This document shows positions 32,636 through 40,659 of a DNA stretch of 64,000 bases, in pieces. Made by a program: the position numbers and the translations under genes. The notes beneath the pieces were generated by a model. The model searched no databases and was not told where the DNA came from. It saw only the letters and a program-made list of their open reading frames with translations. Source of the stretch: Synechocystis sp. PCC 7509 (GTDB lineage: Bacteria > Cyanobacteriota > Cyanobacteriia > Cyanobacteriales > Chroococcidiopsidaceae). Numbering within the stretch: position 1 is the first letter of the stretch; each line of letters starts with the position of its first letter. The stretch is from assembly GCF_000332075.2 (NCBI RefSeq), contig NZ_ALVU02000001.1, positions 2,926,324 through 2,990,323 on the forward strand, written 5' to 3'.

Positions 32636-32761
32636 CTATTTTTTCCACGGTAACTTAGTCCCCATTTCTGTAGCAGCAGATAATAGCAGATAACCAATTA
32701 ACAACCCCGCACCCCCAAGAAAAGTCAATAGATCGTTATCCATATACTCATGTCTAGTCAT
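32636..32761 (-). CDS. 41-aa single-span membrane peptide
   Basis: The ATG at 32761 (or an internal ATG at 32743) opens a 41-residue frame. A polar beginning (MTRHEYMDNDL) is followed by one hydrophobic segment (LTFLGGAGLLIGYLLLSA) and a Lys-rich end (TKLPWKK). The arrangement suggests one membrane span. It is not a HLIP (no ExxNxR motif). It leads the possible operon 32636-32501-30643. Confidence 0.45.
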   Translation of the reverse strand: MTRHEYMDNDLLTFLGGAGLLIGYLLLSAATEMGTKLPWKK

Positions 32762-32798
32762 ACTTCGCTAATATTAACGCCTAGAGAGTAAGTTTCTT

Positions 32799-33806
32799 GT
32801 GGAGACAGTAGCAGTAATGAGGACATTGTACTTTTTAGTCCCTGGTACGGGGGCTAAATTTGCCTGTGGTGGCTTATGGGCGGAGTTAAAAACCTTTAAT
32901 CTTGCCAAACAAGTCTGCAACTCCGAAGTTGTTACTTATCGTCAACGAGAAAAAAACACCTTATTTATTGATCAAGTCCTCCAAAACAAAGATTTAGATG
33001 AGGCGATTTTTGTTATTAGCTGGGGCTTTGATATTGCTAAACTTGTTGCTAAATTGAAGCATCATCATGTCGTTTATCATGCCCACAGCGCCGGTTACAA
33101 GTTTAATTTACCTGCAAATATACCAATTGTTACCGTTAGCCGCAATACCATGGGTTATTGGGGGCAAAAGTCGCCTAATTCTTTAATTTACTATCTACCC
33201 AATCAAATCGGTGAAGAATTTAGCAATTTTCACCTCGAACGCGATATTGATGTTTTGGTGCAAAAACGCAAGTCTTCGCAGTATCTGATGCAACAATTAA
33301 TACCAGCATTGCAAAAGCAATGTAATGTATTTGTCGTTGATTCTTATGTAGAAAATTTAGCTAAATTATTTAATCGTACCAAAGTTTATCTCTATGATTC
33401 TGCTGAATATTGGGCGGTGCAAGGAGTTAGCGAAGGTTTTGGACTGCAACCATTAGAAGCAATGGCTTGTGGATGTCAAGTTTTTTCCAGTATCAATAAT
33501 GGATTGTCGGATTACTTAGATCCAGGTTTTAATTGCTACAAAATTGCTGGTTACTCCCAACAATACGATGTTCAACGTATATTAAAAGTGGTAGCAAGTC
33601 CTTTAACATTTGACTTACCAGAGCAGATTTTAAAGGAGTATAGAGTAAAAAATATTACTCAACGCTTGCAAATAATTCTTGAAGATATTAATAGCTTCTT
33701 TGATGGCAATTACAACGCTGATATAAAAAGTTTGACACGAATTCAAACTACTAAGCTGCTGGTACAAAATAACCTTAATAAGCTGAAAAAAAAGTTATCT
33801 AAATAA
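32799..33806 (+). CDS. glycosyltransferase-like protein (GT4-type signature)
   Basis: This 335-aa protein starts at GTG 32799 or ATG 32817. The C-terminal half has GVSEGFGLQPLEAMACGCQVF, the EX7E signature by which GT4 retaining glycosyltransferases hold the donor sugar nucleotide. The N-terminal half (LYFLVPGTGAKFACGGLWAEL, then VVYHAHSAGYKFN) is compatible with the GT-B acceptor domain. It is a bit short for a GT-B enzyme and lacks a clear basic donor-phosphate motif, so activity is uncertain. It ends 11 bases before corA. Envelope or exopolysaccharide glycosylation is the usual context. Confidence 0.75.
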   Translation: METVAVMRTLYFLVPGTGAKFACGGLWAELKTFNLAKQVCNSEVVTYRQREKNTLFIDQVLQNKDLDEAIFVISWGFDIAKLVAKLKHHHVVYHAHSAGYKFNLPANIPIVTVSRNTMGYWGQKSPNSLIYYLPNQIGEEFSNFHLERDIDVLVQKRKSSQYLMQQLIPALQKQCNVFVVDSYVENLAKLFNRTKVYLYDSAEYWAVQGVSEGFGLQPLEAMACGCQVFSSINNGLSDYLDPGFNCYKIAGYSQQYDVQRILKVVASPLTFDLPEQILKEYRVKNITQRLQIILEDINSFFDGNYNADIKSLTRIQTTKLLVQNNLNKLKKKLSK

Positions 33807-33817
33807 ATATTGCTGCT

Positions 33818-35026
33818 ATGACAAAAATTCGTACCCGTCTGTCTCAAACCCTCAGAAAAACTCGTAAAGATTATTTTCACGAACAACCAGGTAGTTTGCC
33901 AGGAACTTTGACTATTGCGGCGGATGCGACGCTGCCACAAATTGAATTAATTGATTACAAAGATACAGATTATGTTCACCAACAAGTAGCTTTGCCAGAA
34001 GATTTGATTCCGTACCTTGATAGTGAATCTGTTTCCTGGGTTGATGTTCAAGGGTTGGGTAGTGAAGATATTTTGCAAAGAATTGGTAAAATATTTGAAC
34101 TACATCCACTGGTTTTAGAAGATATTGTTAATGTCCCCCAACGCCCAAAAGTAGAAACCTACGACGATCAGTTAGTGATTATTACCCAAATGGTACTGCC
34201 ACTAAACAAAGTTGGATTTCATCGCGAACAAGTGAGTTTTGTATTGGGAAAACATTACTTACTGACGGTGCAAGAAGAAGCGCAGTATGATTGTTTTAAT
34301 CAAGTGCGATCGCGCATTTGCAATAATAAAGGTATACTCCGCAAGCACGGAGCGGATTATCTAGCTTATACGCTAATTGATGCGATCGTTGATGGGTTTT
34401 TTCCGGTACTAGAAGCCTACGGCGAACTTATCGAAGAATTAGAACAAGAAGTAGTCGCAAATCCTACCCGAAAAACTTTACAAAAAATCTATCACATCCG
34501 CCGAGAATTATTAGCGTTGCGGCGGGCAATATGGCCCCAACGAGACGCTATTAATTCGTTAATTCGTGACGATAGCGACCTAATTAGCGACCACGTGCGC
34601 GTTTACTTTCGCGACAGTTACGATCACGCGGTTCAAGTTATGGATATGGTAGAAACCTACCGTGAGTTGGCATCAGGCTTAATGGACGTGTACTTATCCG
34701 CCGTTGGTAATCGGATGAATGAAGTTATGAAGCTACTGACGGTAATTTCGTCAATCTTTATTCCTTTAACTTTTGTTGCAGGAATTTATGGCATGAATTT
34801 CAATACCGAAAAATCACCCTGGAATATGCCAGAATTAAACTGGTATTTGGGTTATCCAGCTTGTTTAGCTTTGATGGGAGCGATCGCCTTTGGTTTAGTA
34901 TTTTTCTTCTGGCGGCGCGGCTGGTTTGAAAATTTTTCGACAGTTCCTAGCAACTACAATAAAGAAAACGTTGTCCAGGAATTAAAGCAAAGTCAACCGA
35001 GTCATCCCAAACAACTCCGGCGTTAA
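33818..35026 (+). CDS. corA: magnesium/cobalt transporter CorA
   Basis: This 402-aa CorA subunit has an N-terminal alpha/beta cytoplasmic domain and a long helical stretch (EAYGELIEELEQEVVANPTR). At the C-terminus two membrane helices are joined by the selectivity motif YGMNF. The first helix is SSIFIPLTFVAGIYGMNF and the second ACLALMGAIAFGLVFFFW. It forms a pentameric channel for Mg2+, possibly Co2+ or Ni2+. The ATG at 33818 lies 11 bases after the glycosyltransferase. The C-terminal tail is polar. Mg2+ is needed for chlorophyll synthesis, but nothing here ties it specifically to that role. Confidence 0.94.
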   Translation: MTKIRTRLSQTLRKTRKDYFHEQPGSLPGTLTIAADATLPQIELIDYKDTDYVHQQVALPEDLIPYLDSESVSWVDVQGLGSEDILQRIGKIFELHPLVLEDIVNVPQRPKVETYDDQLVIITQMVLPLNKVGFHREQVSFVLGKHYLLTVQEEAQYDCFNQVRSRICNNKGILRKHGADYLAYTLIDAIVDGFFPVLEAYGELIEELEQEVVANPTRKTLQKIYHIRRELLALRRAIWPQRDAINSLIRDDSDLISDHVRVYFRDSYDHAVQVMDMVETYRELASGLMDVYLSAVGNRMNEVMKLLTVISSIFIPLTFVAGIYGMNFNTEKSPWNMPELNWYLGYPACLALMGAIAFGLVFFFWRRGWFENFSTVPSNYNKENVVQELKQSQPSHPKQLRR

Positions 35027-35141
35027 TAGGATTAATTAAGTTCTATCTGAAAATAGTTATAACTGTATGCGCGTGATGATTTACGAGATATATTGTTAAA
35101 ATTGGTAACGAAGCTGAAAAGATTAGAGCGTTGTAACTGTT

Positions 35142-36308
35142 ATGGGTCGTATTGGGGTATTACTACTTAATCTTGGTGGGCCAGATCAACTAGAAGATGT
35201 GGGCCCGTTTCTATTTAATTTATTTGCTGACCCGGAGATTATTCGCCTCCCCTTTACGTGGTTGCAAAAACCTCTAGCTTGGTTTATTTCTACTCGGCGC
35301 ACTAAGACATCTCAAGCCAATTATCGGCAAATCGGCGGCGGTTCTCCCTTAAGACGGATTACCGAAGAACAAGCTGTTGCTCTCAAACAAAGATTGATAG
35401 AATCGGGACACGAAGCCTATACCTATGTAGGAATGCGTTATTGGCATCCTTTTACCGAAGAAGCGATCGCCCGAATCAAACGCGATCAAATTGAAAAATT
35501 AGTTATTTTACCGTTATATCCTCAATTTTCAATTAGTACCAGTGGTTCTAGCTTTCGTTTACTAGAAAGAATTTGGCGAGAAGATCCAAAACTTGCCCAG
35601 ATTGAATACACAGTTATTCCTTCTTGGTACAAGCAACCGAACTATCTTCAGGCGATGGCAGATTTGGTTGCTGGAGAATTACAAAAGTTTCCCGATCCTA
35701 ATCAGGCGCACATATTTTTTAGCGCTCATGGCGTTCCTCGCAGCTACGTTGAGGAAGCTGGCGATCCTTATCAGCAAGAAATTGAAGAATGTACTAGCTT
35801 AATTATGCAAACCTTGGGGCGACCTAATCCCCATACTTTAGCCTACCAAAGCAGAGTTGGCCCGGTAGAATGGCTGCAACCTTACACCGAAGATGCCCTC
35901 AAAGAACTAGGAGCAAAAGGCGTAAAGGATCTAGTTGTAGTCCCAATTAGCTTTGTTTCCGAACACATCGAAACACTACAAGAAATTGATATTGAGTACC
36001 GCGAAGTAGCAGAACACGCAGGTATTCACAACTTCCGCCGCGTCCCGGCTTTGAATACTCATCCAATATTTATTCAATCTTTGGCAGATTTGGTAGAAGA
36101 AGCGCTTAATAGTCCGGCGCTAAAATTGTCTCAAGTCAAGCAGATTAAGAAAAATCTCAAAATGTATCCTCAAGAGCGTTGGCAATGGGGAATGACAACG
36201 ACAGCAGAAGTTTGGAATGGTCGAATAGCCATGCTGGGCTTTATTGCTTTGGTGTTAGAGTTAATCACTGGTCGCGGTTTGCTGCATTTTGTGGGAATTT
36301 TAAATTAG
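35142..36308 (+). CDS. hemH: ferrochelatase with C-terminal CAB-like segment
   Basis: This 388-aa enzyme inserts Fe2+ into protoporphyrin IX to make haem. Typical motifs are [29 protein letters not shown] (catalytic His) and [18 protein letters not shown]. After the 320-residue catalytic core comes the cyanobacterial extension: a linker, then [24 protein letters not shown], a chlorophyll a/b-binding-like helix (ExxNxRxAMxG type). That tail may tie haem to chlorophyll supply and to membranes under light stress. The ATG at 35142 is clean. Family and length both match the cyanobacterial form. Confidence 0.96.
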   Translation: MGRIGVLLLNLGGPDQLEDVGPFLFNLFADPEIIRLPFTWLQKPLAWFISTRRTKTSQANYRQIGGGSPLRRITEEQAVALKQRLIESGHEAYTYVGMRYWHPFTEEAIARIKRDQIEKLVILPLYPQFSISTSGSSFRLLERIWREDPKLAQIEYTVIPSWYKQPNYLQAMADLVAGELQKFPDPNQAHIFFSAHGVPRSYVEEAGDPYQQEIEECTSLIMQTLGRPNPHTLAYQSRVGPVEWLQPYTEDALKELGAKGVKDLVVVPISFVSEHIETLQEIDIEYREVAEHAGIHNFRRVPALNTHPIFIQSLADLVEEALNSPALKLSQVKQIKKNLKMYPQERWQWGMTTTAEVWNGRIAMLGFIALVLELITGRGLLHFVGILN

Positions 36309-36319
36309 CGATCGCGTAA

Positions 36320-36850
36320 TTAGTGTTTGCTGTACCATTTAGCTGAAGCTTGGTAACTCCGAATTGCCCACCACAATAGGCTTAAGGAGATAATTCCTCC
36401 TAGTTGAGGCTGCTTGACCGCCAAAAATACCAATAAAATTGATAAAATGTCTTGGGCAAAGACAAACTTCAAGGAACGTTTGTGTTGGCGATAAAACCAA
36501 GCAGTTTGAACGCTTTGCAATAGCAAGGCAAATAAACCGCCCAGTATAGCAATTATCCAAACTGGTAAAAACTTCGCGATCGCATTGGCAGCAATTGCGC
36601 CCGCAATGGGGCTACTTACTAGCATGACAATTTGTAGCAATCGTTGACCAAGCAAGTTTTTGGAAGCCAATAGTTCCAGCATTGACCAACTGCAAAGAAA
36701 AGCTAACCTAATGGAGGGGTTGATATTAGACAAAATTGGTATCCCCAACCACAAAGCCTCGCCTTGTAATATTTCTAAACCCAAAAGAGGCAAAGCGATT
36801 CTGATTCCTACAGCCGCCGAAGCGGAAAGCGCAGCTAGAACTTCAATCAT
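36320..36850 (-). CDS. DUF4126 membrane protein
   Basis: This 176-aa protein is highly hydrophobic with four to five membrane segments (MIEVLAALSASAAVGIRIALPL, LRLLQIVMLVSSPIAGAIAA and others). The pattern matches the DUF4126 family, common in cyanobacteria. No function is established. It is convergent with hemH and lies about 67 bases from the end of purB on the same strand. Confidence 0.75.
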   Translation of the reverse strand: MIEVLAALSASAAVGIRIALPLLGLEILQGEALWLGIPILSNINPSIRLAFLCSWSMLELLASKNLLGQRLLQIVMLVSSPIAGAIAANAIAKFLPVWIIAILGGLFALLLQSVQTAWFYRQHKRSLKFVFAQDILSILLVFLAVKQPQLGGIISLSLLWWAIRSYQASAKWYSKH

Positions 36851-36917
36851 AGGGAAATTAAATCAGCGCTCCCAAATCAATTAATACTTAGACGATCTTT
36901 CGAGGGTTTGGTTTCCT

Positions 36918-38213
36918 CTAAATACTAAGTCTTTGGTAAATTTCGTCTAAATGTTTGAGATGATGCTTTGGATCGAAACAGCCCTTAATTTCGGACTCTG
37001 ATAGTACATTTATGACGCGGGAATCTTTGCAAATTAAGTCTTGAAAGTTTCCTTGCGGCTGATTCCAAGCTTGATGAGCGCAAGATTGCACCACTGTATA
37101 AGCATCCTCTCGACTCATCCCTTTATCTACCAAAGTTAGCAGTACCCGTTGACTGAATACTACACCCCCGTAGCAATTCATGTTACGTTCCATATTCTGG
37201 GGATAAACCAACAAATTTTTAATTAAATCTGTGGTTTCGTGCAGCATGAAATGAGTCAAAATGCAAGTATCGGGAAAAATAACTCTTTCTACCGCACTAT
37301 GAGAAATGTCTCGTTCGTGCCATAAAGCGACATTCTCTAAAGCTGCAACAGCATTACCGCGCAAAATTCGCGCCATCCCCGTCAACCGCTCGGAACGGAT
37401 GGGGTTGCGCTTGTGAGGCATCGCTGAAGAGCCTTTTTGACCTTTAGCAAAAAATTCTTCGACTTCCAGAACATCTGTTCTTTGCAAATTGCGAATTTCT
37501 ACAGCAAATCGTTCTAGAGACGAACCGAGTAATGCTAATTGTTGCACGTAGTCGGCATGGCGATCGCGCGAAATTACCTGAGTGGAAGCAGTATCTGGTT
37601 GCAAACCTAACTTTTGACAAGCGAGTTCTTCAATTTTTGGTTCAACATTAGCATAAGTTCCCACCGCCCCAGAAATTTTGCCTACAGCAATATTTTGACG
37701 CAAATTAATTAAGCGCTCTTGACTTCGCAATACTTCCGCCAGCCAGCCAGCTAATTTAAAGCCAAAAGTAATCGGTTCTGCATGAATTCCATGCGACCTG
37801 CCAATCATGATCGTATAACGATGTTGCCTGGCTTGGCTTCTAATTGCCGTAATTAATTCTTCCAGTTCTATTAGCAACAAGTCTAAACTAGCCACTAATT
37901 GCAACGCCAAAGCCGTATCTAAGATATCGGAACTCGTTAAACCCAAATGTATATAACGTCCCGCATCGCCCACATATTCATTGACATTAGTCAAAAAAGC
38001 AATCATATCGTGGCGGACTTCGGTTTCAATTTCTAGCACCCGTTGGGGGTCAAAATTTGCTTTAGCTTTAATTTCCTCTACAGCTTCAGTAGGAATATAA
38101 CCTAGTTCCGCCTGTGCTTCACAAACGGCTATTTCTACTTGCAGCCAAGTTTTAAGTTTGTAGGTTTCTGTCCAAAGTTCGCCCATTTCAGGCAAAGTAT
38201 AACGCTCAATCAC
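36918..38213 (-). CDS. purB: adenylosuccinate lyase
   Basis: GTG 38213 gives the usual 431-aa protein starting V-IERYTLPEMG; the longer frame from a TTG at 38234 adds seven non-conserved residues. The enzyme acts twice in purine synthesis, splitting fumarate from SAICAR and adenylosuccinate. Signature stretches are the fumarase-superfamily loop GSSAMPHKRNPI, IGRSHGIHAEPITFG (catalytic His) and HLGLTSSD. The next gene to its right is the restriction-modification island, whose operator begins about 100 bases from this start. Confidence 0.96.
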   Translation of the reverse strand: MIERYTLPEMGELWTETYKLKTWLQVEIAVCEAQAELGYIPTEAVEEIKAKANFDPQRVLEIETEVRHDMIAFLTNVNEYVGDAGRYIHLGLTSSDILDTALALQLVASLDLLLIELEELITAIRSQARQHRYTIMIGRSHGIHAEPITFGFKLAGWLAEVLRSQERLINLRQNIAVGKISGAVGTYANVEPKIEELACQKLGLQPDTASTQVISRDRHADYVQQLALLGSSLERFAVEIRNLQRTDVLEVEEFFAKGQKGSSAMPHKRNPIRSERLTGMARILRGNAVAALENVALWHERDISHSAVERVIFPDTCILTHFMLHETTDLIKNLLVYPQNMERNMNCYGGVVFSQRVLLTLVDKGMSREDAYTVVQSCAHQAWNQPQGNFQDLICKDSRVINVLSESEIKGCFDPKHHLKHLDEIYQRLSI

Positions 38214-38315
38214 TCGTCCGCCACTGTAATACAACTGTCATATTTTACAGCTTTACTTAACCTCCTGCTGTTACAGCTTGAAACCTATAACCTATTTACT
38301 TTTTTTGGGCTATGT

Positions 38316-38341
38316 GACACATCGTCCGTAGACTGATAGTC
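38316..38341 (+). promoter_or_regulatory. paired C-box operator of the controller gene
   Basis: Two 11-base boxes of the form GAC-N5-GTC, GACACATCGTC (38316-38326) and GACTGATAGTC (38331-38341), are separated by CGTA. This is the layout of the C-protein operators known in PvuII/AhdI-type restriction-modification systems, where a C dimer binds each box. It ends 22 bases before the controller ATG, so the transcript may be leaderless or nearly so. Confidence 0.78.
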
Positions 38342-38363
38342 AGTAAGATTTCACAATCAGCAC

Positions 38364-38612
38364 ATGAATGGAGCAAAAAAAAAGATTCTTGTTGCCTTGG
38401 GTCAACTTGTTAAGCAACGCAGGGTAGCATTGAAAATTTCTCAAGAAGAATTAGGGCTACGCGCTAACTTAGATCGTACTTACATCTCAGGAGTAGAACG
38501 AGGCTTACGCAACCCTTCTTTAACGGCTCTTACAAGTCTTGCTAGTGGATTAGGTATTACTGTTGCAAATCTTCTAGACAATTTAGAGATAGAAGTGGAA
38601 AAAATAGAGTGA
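38364..38612 (+). CDS. restriction-modification controller (C) protein, XRE-type HTH
   Basis: This 82-aa protein is a helix-turn-helix regulator of the XRE family with LVKQRRVALKISQEELGLRANLDRTYISGVERGLRNPSLTALTSLASGLG, described in parts: the first two helices, recognition helix TYISGVERG and the third-helix region. C proteins activate their own and the endonuclease gene and delay cutting until methylation is complete. Here it lies directly behind paired C-boxes and its stop overlaps the GTG of the endonuclease frame by four bases (GTGA), so translation is probably coupled. Position next to an R and M gene makes the assignment strong. Confidence 0.88.
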   Translation: MNGAKKKILVALGQLVKQRRVALKISQEELGLRANLDRTYISGVERGLRNPSLTALTSLASGLGITVANLLDNLEIEVEKIE

Positions 38613-39333
38613 GTAAGGGAACTTTAGCAGAGACGATTAAATCGCAACTAAAAGCAGACTCAAGCCAATATAAAGTTTTTAATCTTCTATCCGACCAACA
38701 ATGGCATTGTCGTCAGTGTGAAGGAAAACAAATAGCTTCAGGTCAGTATGCTGGTGGTGGCGGAATCCAAGGTTTACAACGTGGGGAAAGCGCCCCGGTT
38801 GTGTGATAGAAACAATATCGCAGTATTGCGAGAACTGTGATCGCAAAACAAAACAAGATCGCTGGACAGGAGAAATACAATCGGCAAATTCTGCTGCTAA
38901 TATACCAGAAATTTTAGCTCAAAGAATTTTGCAGGTATACGACTACACAGATATTATCGAACAAAGAAAAAGGGCAGCCCATGAATTAGTCATCGATCAT
39001 CGGTTTCCAATGGAGCGATGGGGAGAGAGTGAACCACCACACCTCAGTTCTATGAGTGAAGATGAAATTAAAAAAAAGTTTCAGTTGTTCAAGAAAGATA
39101 CGTCTGGCAATCATAATCTTTTAAAATCAAGAAGTTGCGAACGCTGTATCAAAACCGACAATAGAGGTACGCCCTTTAACATCAAGTTTTGGTACGAAGG
39201 CGGCGAAAAATGGTCTTTGATCCATAAAAAAGGTGCAGAAGCTGAAGTTGGTTGTGTAGGATGTGGCTGGTATGATTTTGCCGCTTGGCGCAACGCTCTT
39301 AATCAAAAACTAACTTCTCCTCACAAGGATTGA
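38609..39333 (+). pseudogene. type II restriction endonuclease (HNH-like), frameshifted
   Basis: The first 65-codon frame runs to TGA at 38804-38806; the second, from GTG 38803, encodes 176 aa. The two join if one base is restored in GGGGAAA near 38784, giving ...QRG-x-KRPGCVIETIS.... The joined protein of about 241 aa has cysteine pairs (WHCRQCEG, QYCENC), a likely HNH-type core (VIDHRFPMERWG ... NHNLLKSRSCERC) and a C-terminal CVGCGW. The overlap GTGTGA could couple translation of the second half, so a split protein is possible but less likely than loss of function. The last 35 bases overlap the methyltransferase 3' end. The recognition sequence is unknown. A sequencing error must also be excluded. 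Confidence 0.75.
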
Positions 39334-40492
39334 CAACAACTTGAGTTGAAGATGCGATCGCATTCAAATATGGTACAAGTGCATAACCTATACACTCTGC
39401 TAACCGGGGAGGTACAGCATTGCCAATTTGCCACATTGCCTTTTTCATTGAGCCTTCAAAAATAAAACTATCGGGAAATGTCTGTAATCGAGCCATTTCA
39501 CGGGCGGAAATTACGCGGTTAAGATACGGATGGATGTGAGTACCACCGTGATTTTCTTTAATAGTCATGCTAGGTTTGCCTGGATATTGGCGCTTAAAAG
39601 CATCAATGTAGGTTTCGTACAACGAACCGCCGGGGGGAACTTTTGCCAACCGTTCCATGTATTCTGGTGAATGCCGAGTCCACTGGTGATTTATTTCAGG
39701 AATAGACTTATATGCTGGAAGATCGCAAATAGATGACTCAATAGGATTGTAGTCTTTAGGTATTAATTGAGCTTTCGGATACGGGTTGTGTATTCCAAAT
39801 CTGTTAGCAATAAAAATGGCTCTTGGACGAATTTGCGGTACTCCATAATCGGCAGATTCAAGAATTGCAATGGAGATATTAGGATAACCGATGGCAGTAA
39901 AAGCATCACAGATTGCTTTTTTGACAGAGCCATTTTTAATAGTTAAAATTCCTGGTACATTTTCCATGACAACATACCAAGGTCTGATTTCAGAAACGAT
40001 GCGTACAAATTCTTGAAATAAACGATTTCGAGCGTCATTTGGATTGCGTTTTCCTGCAACCGAAAAACCCTGACATGGCGGTCCACCTACTACAAGATGA
40101 ACTTCGGCAGAATAGATATCCTTGAGCCAATTTGTGGGATTGAAAGTTTCTATCTCACCACAAAAATGATGGCATTTCCGAAAGTTTCTTATATAAGTTG
40201 CTGAGGCAATTGGGTTAATTTCTACACTTGCTATTGGTTGCAATCCTGCTGCTACTAAACCTTGTGTCATTCCTCCTGCACCGCAGAAAAGATCGACAAA
40301 TGTATAGGGAATTAATGGCGAAGATGTAGATTTAACTTCGACAAATATTTTATATAAATCTTTGTTACCCTCCTCTAATTCGCGTTTAATACGTTCATAA
40401 CGACCCAATTTTGCTTTTTTTTGCTTCTTAACTCCGTCTTCTTTGATTTCAGAAAACAAAGATAGCTGTATGTCTTGCATTGATGTTGTCAT
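39299..40492 (-). CDS. C5-cytosine DNA methyltransferase of the restriction-modification island
   Basis: This intact 397-aa enzyme has a basic N-terminal extension (KKQKKAKLGRYERIKREL). Motif I is TFVDLFCGAGGMTQG, motif IV GGPPCQGFSVAG (catalytic Cys), motif VI VMENVPG, motif VIII IRPRAIFIA, motif IX EMARLQTFPDSF and motif X QIGNAVPPRLAE. It makes 5-methylcytosine at an unknown site. It points towards the endonuclease and overlaps its end by 35 bases. A copy of one C-box lies 16 bases upstream, so the C protein may also tune it. It should protect DNA even if the endonuclease is dead. Confidence 0.93.
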   Translation of the reverse strand: MTTSMQDIQLSLFSEIKEDGVKKQKKAKLGRYERIKRELEEGNKDLYKIFVEVKSTSSPLIPYTFVDLFCGAGGMTQGLVAAGLQPIASVEINPIASATYIRNFRKCHHFCGEIETFNPTNWLKDIYSAEVHLVVGGPPCQGFSVAGKRNPNDARNRLFQEFVRIVSEIRPWYVVMENVPGILTIKNGSVKKAICDAFTAIGYPNISIAILESADYGVPQIRPRAIFIANRFGIHNPYPKAQLIPKDYNPIESSICDLPAYKSIPEINHQWTRHSPEYMERLAKVPPGGSLYETYIDAFKRQYPGKPSMTIKENHGGTHIHPYLNRVISAREMARLQTFPDSFIFEGSMKKAMWQIGNAVPPRLAECIGYALVPYLNAIASSTQVVVNPCEEKLVFD

Positions 40493-40505
40493 AGATATAT
40501 TTTAT

Positions 40506-40519
40506 TGTGACACATCGTC
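40506..40519 (-). promoter_or_regulatory. single C-box copy before the methyltransferase gene
   Basis: TGTGACACATCGTC is identical over 14 bases to 38313-38326, before the controller gene, 2.2 kb away. Only one GAC-N5-GTC box is present here. It starts 13 bases from the methyltransferase ATG (16 bases for the box itself), a place where bound C protein could repress the methyltransferase. No third copy was seen in the window. Confidence 0.7.
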
Positions 40520-40659
40520 TACATATTTTCAAGAATGTACTGAAGTGCTACTATGTTAAGGATTGATTTATAAACCAGAATTGTTGACCCCCAGGCGATC
40601 GCTAAAAATTAGCGGTAACTTGAAAGGAATCAAAAAAAGTCTCTCAGGATTTATACTAG

